DNA of 64,000 nt from Collinsella aerofaciens. Its GTDB lineage: Bacteria > Actinomycetota > Coriobacteriia > Coriobacteriales > Coriobacteriaceae. Made by a program: the position numbers and the translations under genes. Shown here piece after piece: positions 1 to 7,719 of the stretch; position 1 is the stretch's first letter; each line of letters starts with the position of its first letter. The stretch is from assembly GCF_018785245.1 (NCBI RefSeq), contig NZ_WQPL01000005.1, forward strand, positions 24,255 through 88,254, in the 5' to 3' direction. Under the pieces are notes generated by a model. That model did not search any database and was not told the DNA's origin. It saw nothing but the letters and a program-made list of their open reading frames with translations.

Positions 1-1
1 C

Positions 2-1258
2 TACATCATCTCGTTCACCAAGAGCGCCCAGCATGTGGCCGACGTCTTTGAGCTTGCCCACCTGTCCTTTGCACATGAGGAGGATGTCCCCGAGCTCGAC
101 GTGATCCCGCTGTTCGAGCAGCTCGAGGACCTCGAGGGCTGCGTCGACGTGCTCGACCAGATGCTTACGCTGCCTGTGGTGCAAAAGCGCCTTGCCCAGA
201 CCAACCGCCGCATGGAGGTCATGCTGGGCTATTCCGACTCCTCCAAGGATGCCGGTCCTACCACGGCCATGCTCGCGCTGCACTCCGCGCAGGAGCGCAT
301 TGCCAAGTGGGCCGAGAAGAACGATATCGACCTGGTGCTCATGCACGGTCGCGGCGGTGCCGTGGGCCGTGGCGGCGGTCCGGCCAACAAGGCCGTGCTG
401 GCGCAGCCCAAGGGTTCGGTCAACTGCTTCTTTAAGCTCACCGAGCAGGGCGAGGTCATCTTTGCCCGTTACGGCAACCGCACGCTGGCTCAGCGTCATG
501 TTGAGTCCGTTGCCGCCGCAACGCTTTTGCAGTCGGCCCCGAGTGTCGAGAAGACCAACACCGAGACCACGCAGAAGTTCTGGGATATGGCCGAGAAGCT
601 CAACACCGCAAGTCACGAGCGCTATCTGGACCTGCTGAACACCGAGGACTTTACACCGTGGTTCTCGACCGTGACGCCGCTGACCGAGGTCGGTCTGCTG
701 CCGATCGGCTCGCGTCCCGCCAAGCGCGGCCTGGGCGCCAAGTCGCTCGACGACCTGCGTACCATTCCGTGGATCTTCAGCTGGAGTCAGGCGCGCATTA
801 ACCTGGCCGCTTGGTACGGCCTGGGCACCGCCTGCGAGCAGCTGGGCGATCTTGACCAGCTCAAGGCTGCCTACCAGGAGTGGCCGTTCTTCCGCACCTT
901 TATCGACAACATCGAGATGTCGATCGCCAAGACCGACCAGCGCATCGCCAAGATGTATCTGCACCTGGGCGATCGCCAGGATCTGTCCGAGAAGGTCTTT
1001 ACCGAGATGCAGCTCACCCGTAAGTGGGTCCTTGCCATCGTCGGTGACGAGTGGCCGCTGCAGCGCCGCCGCGTGCTCGGCTGCGCCGTCCGCGTGCGTA
1101 ACCCCTACGTTGACGCCCTGTCCATCGCCCAGGTTCGCGCCCTTCGTGAGGTGCGTATGAACCAGGACGAGATGGCCGAGGAGAAGAAGGCCGAGTACAT
1201 GAGCCTGATTCTTTCGACTGTGACCGGCGTCTCGGCAGGACTGCAGAACACGGGGTAA
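2..1258 (+). CDS. ppc: Phosphoenolpyruvate carboxylase, C-terminal part (5' end outside window)
   Basis: Carboxylates phosphoenolpyruvate to oxaloacetate, an anaplerotic cytoplasmic reaction. The reading frame is open from base 2 and ends at 1258, giving about 418 residues, roughly the C-terminal half of a normal enzyme of about 900 residues. The family motifs are clear: GYSDSSKDAG near residue 78 of the visible part, the glycine-rich catalytic loop HGRGGAVGRGGGPA, and the conserved C-terminus ending in LQNTG. There is no frameshift. The true start lies upstream of the window. A long hairpin 24 bases after the stop probably terminates transcription. Identification is secure; only the missing N-terminus limits the entry. 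Confidence 0.96.
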   Translation, partial: YIISFTKSAQHVADVFELAHLSFAHEEDVPELDVIPLFEQLEDLEGCVDVLDQMLTLPVVQKRLAQTNRRMEVMLGYSDSSKDAGPTTAMLALHSAQERIAKWAEKNDIDLVLMHGRGGAVGRGGGPANKAVLAQPKGSVNCFFKLTEQGEVIFARYGNRTLAQRHVESVAAATLLQSAPSVEKTNTETTQKFWDMAEKLNTASHERYLDLLNTEDFTPWFSTVTPLTEVGLLPIGSRPAKRGLGAKSLDDLRTIPWIFSWSQARINLAAWYGLGTACEQLGDLDQLKAAYQEWPFFRTFIDNIEMSIAKTDQRIAKMYLHLGDRQDLSEKVFTEMQLTRKWVLAIVGDEWPLQRRRVLGCAVRVRNPYVDALSIAQVRALREVRMNQDEMAEEKKAEYMSLILSTVTGVSAGLQNTG

Positions 1259-1281
1259 TCGATAGCCCTGTGGCTCTCACC

Positions 1282-1408
1282 GGGACCCGACGGGTTTCCC
1301 TCTGAATGCGTCCTCGCACTTGAAGCCCCCTTATCCTGCTCCTTCGGAGCTGCGGATAAGGGGGCTTCGTGCTGCGGAATGCATTCAGAGGGTAACCCAT
1401 CGGGTCCC
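1282..1408. repeat. Long nested hairpin element H1 (copy 1 of 3), probable terminator of ppc
   Basis: The outer arms 1282-1309 and 1381-1408 are near-perfect inverted copies. Inside them an inner stem (about 1321-1336 against 1353-1369) closes on a small loop. Between outer and inner stems is an internal loop with GTCCTCG on the left and CTGCGGA on the right. The same internal loop occurs at 4220-4344 and, with variation, at 48163-48293, although the stem sequences differ. Position just after a stop codon suggests termination. The conserved loop suggests something more. Confidence 0.8.
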
Positions 1409-1626
1409 TTCGTCCTCGGTCTTTTGGGATTAAAGCTGAAGGGAATAAGGCGCGCTTCGCGCATATCGTGGAGTACGGCGAGGGCTTCTTGCGTCCTGCG
1501 GAGTGTGCCGGAAAGAAAACATACGGCGGCCCCTACGATGTCCAGTTTTCGGCGGATTGGCCGTTGGCTGAGGGTGGTGCTTGGGGCGACGTGCAAAAAA
1601 CGGAGTTTTCAGCAGCCAAAAATTGA
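1396..1626 (+). pseudogene. Orphan 3' gene fragment without a start codon
   Basis: A frame open from just after a TAA at 1393-1395 to a TGA at 1624-1626 encodes 76 residues including GEGFLRPAECAGKKTYGGPY and FSADWPLAEGGAWGDVQ. The composition reads like real coding DNA, yet there is no ATG and no ribosome binding site. It probably is the tail of a displaced gene. Bases about 1483-1515 closely match the right arm of the hairpin at 4220-4344, so the fragment and the H elements share sequence. I do not recognise the protein. A chance open frame is the alternative. Confidence 0.35.
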
Positions 1627-2138
1627 TGTATAGGACCATAGGTGACGTTTGCGGTTCCTGTTGATGCTTTTGCACGACGATTGAGCTTTGGCGATGTTCA
1701 TATATGGCTGGTTTCTCGCCGCATGCTATCTAGATGAGGCGAGTCATGAGAACTATCTACCTTTTGAAAGACTTTCGACACTGAAATCTTATCTCGCGAT
1801 GCTGAATACTCGCAAAAATGCACGCTCCGGAGGGTACTACCCTGTTACGGCTAGAAATCCTTGCACCGTTTTATGCAATTAATTAACGCATTTATGCAAA
1901 ATGGCTTACGTGCGTACGTCTCGGGGCAGATGTTTGCCTCGGCGCTGCGTAAGTCATCCTGTCTATAGTGTCTTTGACTTGCGGCCGCGGTCCCGTTTGG
2001 GAACGCGGTTGTTTTGTTGTGGGTCAAATATGAACGTTGTGTTAATGAGTCGGTGGACGGTGGTGTTTTTCGGTGAGCGGCGTATCCTTCCAACGGTTTA
2101 TCTAGTGTGTCAGTTGAAAAGGAAGAGGGCGCTCGTCA
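1627..2138 (+). promoter_or_regulatory. Upstream region of the larA operon
   Basis: About 500 bases without a convincing gene, more AT-rich than the flanks. It holds a hairpin rich in G and C around 1980-2012 followed by T-rich DNA, which may be an attenuator or an old terminator. Direct repeats of TTTATGCAA lie near 1870-1900. The ribosome binding site AAGGAAGAGGG (about 2119-2129) lies 9-10 bases before the TTG start of larA. No exact promoter could be fixed. Confidence 0.35.
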
Positions 2139-3416
2139 TTGTTTGAATGTGAACTGCCGTTTGACCACAAGACGTTGCATCTGGAGCTCGAGGATAAGAA
2201 CTTCGCGGGTGTGATGGAAGGTCATCAAAACGAGTTTAAGACCACGAAATCGCAGGAAGAGCTGGTAGAGGAGTCGCTTGCCAACCCTTATGGCTCGCCG
2301 TCGCTCGAGGAGCTTTGTGCTGGCAAGAAGGATATCGTCATTATTAGCTCCGATCATACGCGCCCCGTTCCCTCGCGTGTGACGATGCCTATTCTGCTGC
2401 ATCACATCCATTCCGCTGCGCCCGAGGCTCGAGTGCGTATTTTGGTTGCTACGGGTATGCACCGTCCGTCGACGCACGAGGAACTCGTCAACAAGTATGG
2501 CGAGGAGATTGTTGCCAACGAGGAAATCGTTATGCATGTCGCGACTGACGACAGCATGATGAAAAAGATCGGCACCCTGCCTTCTGGTGGCGAGTGCATC
2601 ATCAACAAGATTGCCGCCGATTGCGATCTGCTGCTTGCCGAGGGCTTCATTGAGCCGCATTTCTTTGCCGGTTTCTCTGGTAGCCGCAAGTCCGTCCTGC
2701 CTGGCGTCGCCAGCTACAAGACCATCATGTACAACCACAACGGTCAGTTTGTGAATGATTCCCACTCGCGTGCCGGCAACCTGTGCCACAACCACGTGAG
2801 CGAGGACATGTTTGCCGCCGCCGAGATGGCTCACCTTGCCTTTGTGCTTAACGTGGTGCTCAACGGCAAGCACGAGGTCATCGGTTCTTTTGCCGGCGAT
2901 ATCCATAAGGCGCACGAGGCTGGCTGCGAGTTCGTGAAGAGCCTTGCCGGCGTTGAGCCCGTCGAGTGCGAGATTGCCATCACCACCAACGGCGGTTACC
3001 CGCTCGATCAGAACATCTACCAGGCCGTGAAGGGCATGTGCTCTGCCGAGGCCACGCTTCCCGAGGGCGGTGTGATCATCGACGTTGCCGGTTGCGCTGA
3101 CGGTCACGGTGGCGAGGGCTTCTATCACAACATCGCCGACAACGATCCGGCAGAGTTTGAGCGTGCCTGCATCGATCGTCCCAAGGACGAGACCCTGCCC
3201 GACCAGTGGACGAGCCAGATTTTCGCCCGCATCCTGGCGCATCACCCTGTGATCATGGTTACCGACCTGTGCGATCACCAGATGATCAAGGATATGCACA
3301 TGACGCCGGTCAACACCCTCGATGAGGCGCTCAAGCTCGCCTTTGAGATGAAGGGTGCCGATGCCAAGGTGGCCGTCATTCCCGATGGCCTTGGCGTTGT
3401 CGTCGCTCAGCACTAG
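2139..3416 (+). CDS. larA: Nickel-pincer lactate racemase (LarA)
   Basis: Interconverts D- and L-lactate using the nickel-pincer nucleotide cofactor. The 425-residue length matches the family. From the TTG start at 2139 the key residues fall at His108 (GMHRPS), His174 and Lys184 (EPHFFAGFSGSRKS) and His200 (YNHN). These are the numbers known for the Lactiplantibacillus plantarum enzyme, where Lys184 carries the cofactor, so they also support the TTG start. A strong Shine-Dalgarno sequence precedes it. The next gene, 49 bases on, encodes a LarD-like channel, and larB and larC converge from the other side. Paralogues of LarA can act on other 2-hydroxy acids, so the substrate is inferred from family and context. 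Confidence 0.9.
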   Translation: MFECELPFDHKTLHLELEDKNFAGVMEGHQNEFKTTKSQEELVEESLANPYGSPSLEELCAGKKDIVIISSDHTRPVPSRVTMPILLHHIHSAAPEARVRILVATGMHRPSTHEELVNKYGEEIVANEEIVMHVATDDSMMKKIGTLPSGGECIINKIAADCDLLLAEGFIEPHFFAGFSGSRKSVLPGVASYKTIMYNHNGQFVNDSHSRAGNLCHNHVSEDMFAAAEMAHLAFVLNVVLNGKHEVIGSFAGDIHKAHEAGCEFVKSLAGVEPVECEIAITTNGGYPLDQNIYQAVKGMCSAEATLPEGGVIIDVAGCADGHGGEGFYHNIADNDPAEFERACIDRPKDETLPDQWTSQIFARILAHHPVIMVTDLCDHQMIKDMHMTPVNTLDEALKLAFEMKGADAKVAVIPDGLGVVVAQH

Positions 3417-3465
3417 TACGCGGCCTAAACGAATCGTTTATAACCGACAAGAAAGATAAGGTTTT

Positions 3466-4197
3466 ATGCTTACCAAACTCCTCTGCGAATTCGGCGCAAC
3501 GGCCCTCATGATCATCTTTGGCGTGGGCGTGCACTGCGATACCGTGCTCAAGGGCACCAAGTATCAGGGCTCCGGCCACATGTTTGCCATCACCACTTGG
3601 TCTTTTGGCATCTCGGTCTGCCTGTTTGTCTTTGGCGGCGCCGTGTGCATGAACCCCGCCATGGTGCTTGCCCAGTGCATCGTCGGTCTGGTGCCGTGGG
3701 GCAGCTGCATTCCCTTCATGATTGCCGATATGCTCGGCGGCTTTGTGGGCGCCGTAATCGCTTGGCTTATGTATGCCGATGAGTTCAAGGCTTCCGAGGG
3801 CGTCGTCGATCCTATTGCCCAGCGCAACATCTTCTCGACCAACCCTACTACCGAGGGCACGAACTATGCCCGTAACTTCTTCTGCGAGGCTATCTGCACC
3901 TTTGTGTTCATCAGCGCCATCCTTGCTGCCGCTAGCCGCGCTGGTGAGAACGTTCTGATGCTCGCTATCTGCGTCGGCCTGATCGTTTGGGCCGTTGGCA
4001 TGGGCATGGGCGGCATCACCGGCTTCGCCATGAACCAGGCTCGTGACCTTGGTCCTCGTATGGCCTATCAGGTGCTGCCGATCAAGAACAAGGCCGACAA
4101 CAACTGGAAGTACGGCCTGCTCGTTCCTGGCATCGCTCCGTTTGTCGGTGCCGCTCTGGCTGCGCTGTTCGTGCACGGTTTCTTGGGCATGTTCTAG
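3466..4197 (+). CDS. larD: LarD-like MIP-family lactate/glycerol channel
   Basis: A 243-residue integral membrane protein of the aquaporin/glycerol-facilitator family, with about six hydrophobic segments. The first half-helix carries the canonical MNPA motif near residue 63. The second reads MNQARDLGPR, with Gln in place of the usual Pro. It follows larA by 49 bases on the same strand, and the N-terminus (GTALMIIFGVGVHC) resembles LarD of lactobacilli, which moves lactic acid across the membrane. Export or equilibration of lactate for the racemase is the likely job; glycerol transport cannot be excluded. The gene ends 22 bases before the large hairpin at 4220-4344. Confidence 0.8.
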   Translation: MLTKLLCEFGATALMIIFGVGVHCDTVLKGTKYQGSGHMFAITTWSFGISVCLFVFGGAVCMNPAMVLAQCIVGLVPWGSCIPFMIADMLGGFVGAVIAWLMYADEFKASEGVVDPIAQRNIFSTNPTTEGTNYARNFFCEAICTFVFISAILAAASRAGENVLMLAICVGLIVWAVGMGMGGITGFAMNQARDLGPRMAYQVLPIKNKADNNWKYGLLVPGIAPFVGAALAALFVHGFLGMF

Positions 4198-4219
4198 TCT
4201 GAGGCTACATAGGTTGTCC

Positions 4220-4344
4220 GCCGTCCGCATGGGGTAACTTCCCAGCGCGTCCTCGGACATGAAAGAACCCCCGCTGCGCACTTCGTGCGGCGGGGGTTCT
4301 TTCGTCCTGCGGAGTGCGCTGGGAAGTTACCCCATGCGGACGGC
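4220..4344. repeat. Long nested hairpin element H2 (copy 2 of 3), bidirectional terminator
   Basis: Arms 4220-4248 and 4316-4344 are almost perfect inverted copies. The inner stem GAAAGAACCCCCGC / GCGGGGGTTCTTTC closes the structure. The internal loop has GTCCTCGGACAT on the left and CGTCCTGCGGAGT on the right, as in the copy at 1282-1408. It sits between the convergent larD and tetR genes, where it can stop transcription from both sides. Confidence 0.8.
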
Positions 4345-4464
4345 TGCGGGGTCTTTGTTGCGTTCGAACAAGCAACCAACATATATATCTGAATTTGGAT
4401 GGGAGGGGCTTGTTGCTGGTAGGGGCGTTGGACTGCTGTTGGCACCTTGGGAAGGGATGGTTAC

Positions 4465-5004
4465 TTAGCCGAAGAGAGGCTTAATGGCTGAGAGGTAGTC
4501 TTTGGCTACTTCGGCCTTATCTGCTTGGAAGTTGTGCCAGGCCCACCATTGGACCATTCCTACGAAGCTTGAGGCTATGTGGTGTAGTAAGAAGCTGCGG
4601 TCCATGGTGCCGGCGGGGCCGTTTGGGTCGGTAGGGACGGTTTCGGCTGCTCGGGACATTATGGTTTTGCGTAAGCAGTCGGCGAAGACGCGCGAGCCGG
4701 CTCCGGCTACGAGGGCTCGAACGCCCTGACGGCGTTCCCAGAGGTTGTTGAGGATATGCTCGACTTGCACGAGTGGGTCGTCGAGCGGCGTACCATCGTC
4801 GTCGAGGGCGTGGGTGCAGATGTCGTTCACGAGCTCGGACAGTAGGTCGTCTTTGCTCTTGAAGAGGCCGTAGAACGTGGCCCGACCAACATGGGCACGA
4901 GCGATGATATCGCCGACGGTAATCTTGCCGTAATCCTCTTCGCGTAGCAGCTCGGAGAACGCTGCAACGATGGCAGCGCGGCTTTTTTCTTTGCGGGCAT
5001 CCAT
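4465..5004 (-). CDS. TetR-family transcriptional regulator in the lar cluster
   Basis: 179 residues. The N-terminus is a typical TetR DNA-binding domain: a first helix with AAIVAAFSELLREEDYGKITV, then the helix-turn-helix ending GRATFYGLFKSKDDLL at about residues 28-52. The C-terminal ligand-binding half is variable, as usual. The ATG begins 2 bases after the stop of larC, so larB-larC-tetR form one operon. It probably controls the lar genes in response to lactate or a related signal. The two dyads upstream of larB (6756-6803) are the obvious operator candidates. In lactobacilli lar control is by a Crp-type protein, so a TetR here would be a different arrangement. Confidence 0.85.
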   Translation of the reverse strand: MDARKEKSRAAIVAAFSELLREEDYGKITVGDIIARAHVGRATFYGLFKSKDDLLSELVNDICTHALDDDGTPLDDPLVQVEHILNNLWERRQGVRALVAGAGSRVFADCLRKTIMSRAAETVPTDPNGPAGTMDRSFLLHHIASSFVGMVQWWAWHNFQADKAEVAKDYLSAIKPLFG

Positions 5005-5006
5005 GG

Positions 5007-5918
5007 CTATGCATCCACGTCAACGAGTAGACAACGGAGCGTGCCGGAGCAACCCTCGTAGGGGCGCTTGCCGGCGCCGTAGCCGACGGCCTCGATGTGG
5101 TAGCGTGCCGGCAGGTGCTCGGACGTGCGCAGCGCGGTGACGATGGCGGCGCCCGTGGGCGTCACGAGCTCGCCAGCGACCGGTGCGGGCGTGAGGGCGA
5201 TATTGCCCGCCTGGCACAGGTTGACGACAGCGGGGACGGGAATGGGCATAAGGCCGTGGGCGCAGCGAATGGTTCCGTGGCCTTCGGAGAGCGACTCGAC
5301 CACGATGTCCTCAATACCTAGGTCATCGAGGCAGATGGCGACAGAGCAGACGTCGACGATGGAATCGACGGCGCCTACCTCGTGGAACATGACGGTCTCG
5401 GGCGTTTTGCCGTGGGCCTTTGCCTCGGCGGCGGCGAGCGCGGTAAAGATGGCGAGCGCACGACGCTTGGCGCCATCGCTTAGCTGCGAGCCGTCGATGA
5501 TAGCGGTGACGTCCGCCAAAGAACGGTGGTGATGGTGGTGGACGTGATGGTGACCCTCGTGGCCATGGCCGTGGGTCTCATGATCATGCTCATGGCAGTG
5601 CTCATGCTCGTCATGGTCATGATGGTGGTGCTCGTGCTCGTGCGTGTGCTCGGCAGCTGCTTCGTTGCCGTAGAGCCATGCCATGTCGTGGTCGTGGTTC
5701 TCGAGCTCTTCTGCCAGCTGAACGTCGAAATCGCAGGCGTCGATGCCATGCTTGTTTACGCGCGTGACGGCGATCGTAAAGCCGTCGACCGGCAGTGTGG
5801 CGAGCTGTTCGCGCAGGTGCTCCTCGCTGGCGCCTAGGTCGAGCAGGGCCGCGACGGTCATATCGCCGCTGATGCCCGAGGTGCCGTCGATGATAAGCGT
5901 GTGCTGATGATTGGACAT
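5007..5918 (-). CDS. larC: LarC nickel-insertion protein, N-terminal (LarC1) portion only, with His-rich insert
   Basis: LarC inserts nickel into the pyridinium bis-thiocarboxylate precursor in a CTP-dependent reaction. The 303 residues start with the family signature IDGTSGISGDMTVAALLDLGA. A very His/Asp/Glu-rich segment follows at about residues 75-135, a plausible nickel store, and then the core EVGAVDSIVDV. The protein ends at CLLVDVDA, where full-length LarC normally continues into a second domain of about 130-150 residues (LarC2). After the stop comes tetR, and no frame here reads as LarC2. In L. plantarum full-length LarC is made by a programmed frameshift, but no such continuation exists here. 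A good ribosome binding site (AAGGAG) precedes the ATG. Confidence 0.88.
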   Translation of the reverse strand: MSNHQHTLIIDGTSGISGDMTVAALLDLGASEEHLREQLATLPVDGFTIAVTRVNKHGIDACDFDVQLAEELENHDHDMAWLYGNEAAAEHTHEHEHHHHDHDEHEHCHEHDHETHGHGHEGHHHVHHHHHRSLADVTAIIDGSQLSDGAKRRALAIFTALAAAEAKAHGKTPETVMFHEVGAVDSIVDVCSVAICLDDLGIEDIVVESLSEGHGTIRCAHGLMPIPVPAVVNLCQAGNIALTPAPVAGELVTPTGAAIVTALRTSEHLPARYHIEAVGYGAGKRPYEGCSGTLRCLLVDVDA

Positions 5919-5928
5919 GGAATGCTCC

Positions 5929-6711
5929 TTAGCGGGCGCGGGGTGTGCCGGCGCTCAGATGATTGATAAGACTTGCCTGGTAAGCGGCGCCAAAGCCGTT
6001 GTCGATATTGACGACCGATACGCCGCTGGCACAGGAATTGAGCATGGCGAGCAGTGCGGCTACGCCACCAAAACTTGCGCCGTAGCCCACGCTGGTGGGA
6101 ACGGCGATGACCGGACAGCTCACCAGACCGCCGATAACGCTCGCCAACGCGCCCTCCATGCCGGCGATGGCGATGACCACCTGTGCCTGGGCAAGTTCCT
6201 CGGCATGCGCGAGTAGGCGGTGCAGGCCGGCGACGCCTACGTCGTAGAGGCGGTCGACCTCGTTGCCATAGAACTCGGCCGTCAACGCGGCTTCCTCGGC
6301 GACGGGCAGGTCGCTCGTGCCGGCGCAGGCGACGACGATGCGTCCGTTGCCGGTAGGGGAGGGCTTGCCGCCCACGAGGGCGAGCTGCGCGTCCGGGACA
6401 TATCCCAGGTCGATGCCGTTGCCGAGGAACTCCGAGGTGCGGGCTGCCTTTTCGGCATCCAGGCGCGTGACCAGGATGCGCTCCTGGCCGGCATCGCGCA
6501 GCGCTTCGATAATGGCGGCAATTTGCTCGGCGGTTTTACCGGCACCGTAGACAACCTCGCCGGCTCCCTGGCGCACTCCGCGCGAAAGATCGAGCTGTGC
6601 AAAGCCCAGGTCGGCGGTCGGCGCCGTCTGGATGCGCGTGAGGGCATCGGCCGGCGTAATGCTTCCGTCTGCCACGTCACTTAGCAATTGCTCAAGATCT
6701 CGTTTGTCCAT
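5929..6711 (-). CDS. larB: LarB, nicotinic acid adenine dinucleotide carboxylase/hydrolase
   Basis: First enzyme of nickel-pincer nucleotide synthesis: it carboxylates nicotinic acid adenine dinucleotide at C5 and hydrolyses the phosphoanhydride. 260 residues from the ATG at 6711, chosen because GAAGGGA lies 8 bases upstream and the N-terminus MDKRDLEQLLSDVADG matches the family. The C-terminal PurE-like half is clear: IAIAGMEGALASVIGGL, PTSVGYGASFGG and a final VNIDNGFGAAY. larC starts about 10 bases downstream. The third biosynthetic gene, larE (sulphur transfer), is not in this window and must lie elsewhere if cofactor is made. Confidence 0.92.
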   Translation of the reverse strand: MDKRDLEQLLSDVADGSITPADALTRIQTAPTADLGFAQLDLSRGVRQGAGEVVYGAGKTAEQIAAIIEALRDAGQERILVTRLDAEKAARTSEFLGNGIDLGYVPDAQLALVGGKPSPTGNGRIVVACAGTSDLPVAEEAALTAEFYGNEVDRLYDVGVAGLHRLLAHAEELAQAQVVIAIAGMEGALASVIGGLVSCPVIAVPTSVGYGASFGGVAALLAMLNSCASGVSVVNIDNGFGAAYQASLINHLSAGTPRAR

Positions 6712-6755
6712 ATAAGTTCCCTTCGACGCAGAAAAGTTTAGCACGCGAAGGGTTG

Positions 6756-6803
6756 TTTCCGAACATTAGAGCATAATTGTTCGGAAATCTGATATGTCAG
6801 ATT
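6756..6803. promoter_or_regulatory. Two abutting dyads upstream of larB, candidate operators
   Basis: TTTCCGAACA at 6756-6765 is repeated inverted as TGTTCGGAAA at 6778-6787. Directly after, AATCTGA-tatg-TCAGATT is a perfect 7-4-7 palindrome at 6786-6803. They lie 45-92 bases upstream of the larB start on the minus strand, which fits binding by the TetR protein of the same operon. The site could instead serve serB termination. Confidence 0.5.
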
Positions 6804-6827
6804 AGATGAAGTTGTGAAGCAAACTGA

Positions 6828-7463
6828 CTAGTCACGCAGGATGATGTCCATGGCGAGCATCAGGTTGCGCTCGTCGATGGCAAACGGGGCGGCTTCGCGC
6901 GTCTTGGGCTTGGCGCAAAACGCGATGCCCGTGCCCGCGGCCTGAATCATGGGGATGTCGTTGGCGCCGTCGCCGATCGCGACGGTATGGGCCATATCGA
7001 CACCGCACTCAACTGCCCAATCCAGCAGCTGGATGAGCTTGGACTCCTTGGTCACGATGTCTGCCGCCAGCTTACCGGTGAGTTTGCCGTCCACGACCTC
7101 CAGGCGGTTAGCGAGGCAAAAGTCGATGCCCGCGGCGGCCACGATCTTATCGGCGACCTCGTGAAAGCCGCCGCTTACCACGCCGACCTTCCAGCCCTTG
7201 CTGTGCGCCGAGCGCACAAGCTCCAGCGCGCCGGAGGTAAACGTCACGCGCTCAAAGGTGCGCTCGAACACGCTCTCGTCCAAGCCGGCAAGCAGCCCCA
7301 CGCGCTCCTCGAGCGCCTGCTTAAAGTCCAGTTCGCCGCGCATGGCGCGCTCGGTGATCTGCGCTACCTGCTCGCCCACGCCGGCCTCCTCGCCCAACAG
7401 GTCGATAACCTCCTGGTTGATGAGCGTGGAGTCGATATCCATAACGATGAGGCGTGCGGTCAT
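6828..7463 (-). CDS. serB: HAD-family phosphoserine phosphatase (SerB-like)
   Basis: Dephosphorylates phosphoserine in the last step of serine synthesis. 211 residues from the ATG at 7463, preceded by AGAAAGG; an in-frame start farther upstream would add an unrelated tail. HAD motifs are in order: motif I MDIDSTLI (nucleophile Asp), motif II VVSGGF, a conserved Lys (TKESK), and motif IV GDGANDIPMI. The cap helix region EEAGVGEQVAQITERAMRGELDF is typical of SerB. The length equals a SerB catalytic domain without the N-terminal ACT extension of enteric enzymes. A related HAD phosphatase specificity is possible. Confidence 0.85.
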   Translation of the reverse strand: MTARLIVMDIDSTLINQEVIDLLGEEAGVGEQVAQITERAMRGELDFKQALEERVGLLAGLDESVFERTFERVTFTSGALELVRSAHSKGWKVGVVSGGFHEVADKIVAAAGIDFCLANRLEVVDGKLTGKLAADIVTKESKLIQLLDWAVECGVDMAHTVAIGDGANDIPMIQAAGTGIAFCAKPKTREAAPFAIDERNLMLAMDIILRD

Positions 7464-7719
7464 GAGGGGCCTTTCTGAGTGCAGTTGTATTGGGGCACAT
7501 TGTCGCACGCCGCACGCCTGGGCGACGGTCACGGTGCGTCAATTGTTTCGTCTCCGTCAAGTCTTTGGGCAAGAGCTACTTTTCCGCGGTACATCGACGC
7601 GGGTGCGATAAGATAGAACGCCATGTCCGGCTGCGCGGTTTACGCAGGCTGGGCAAATCTGTACGACGCTGCCCGGAACGACACGGGGCGGCACAGATCC
7701 ATAAAGGAGGATCACTGGT

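Noticed and set aside
4517-5023. Frameshifted LarC2 domain overlapping tetR
   Set aside because: The overlapping frame is Arg/Pro-rich antisense-like sequence without LarC features, and tetR in the other frame is a clear gene.
5526-5837. Hydrophobic plus-strand frame (MVMVVDVMVTLVAMAVG...) that looks like a membrane protein
   Set aside because: It is the complement of the His-codon-rich stretch of larC; CAT/CAC codons read backwards give Met and Val.
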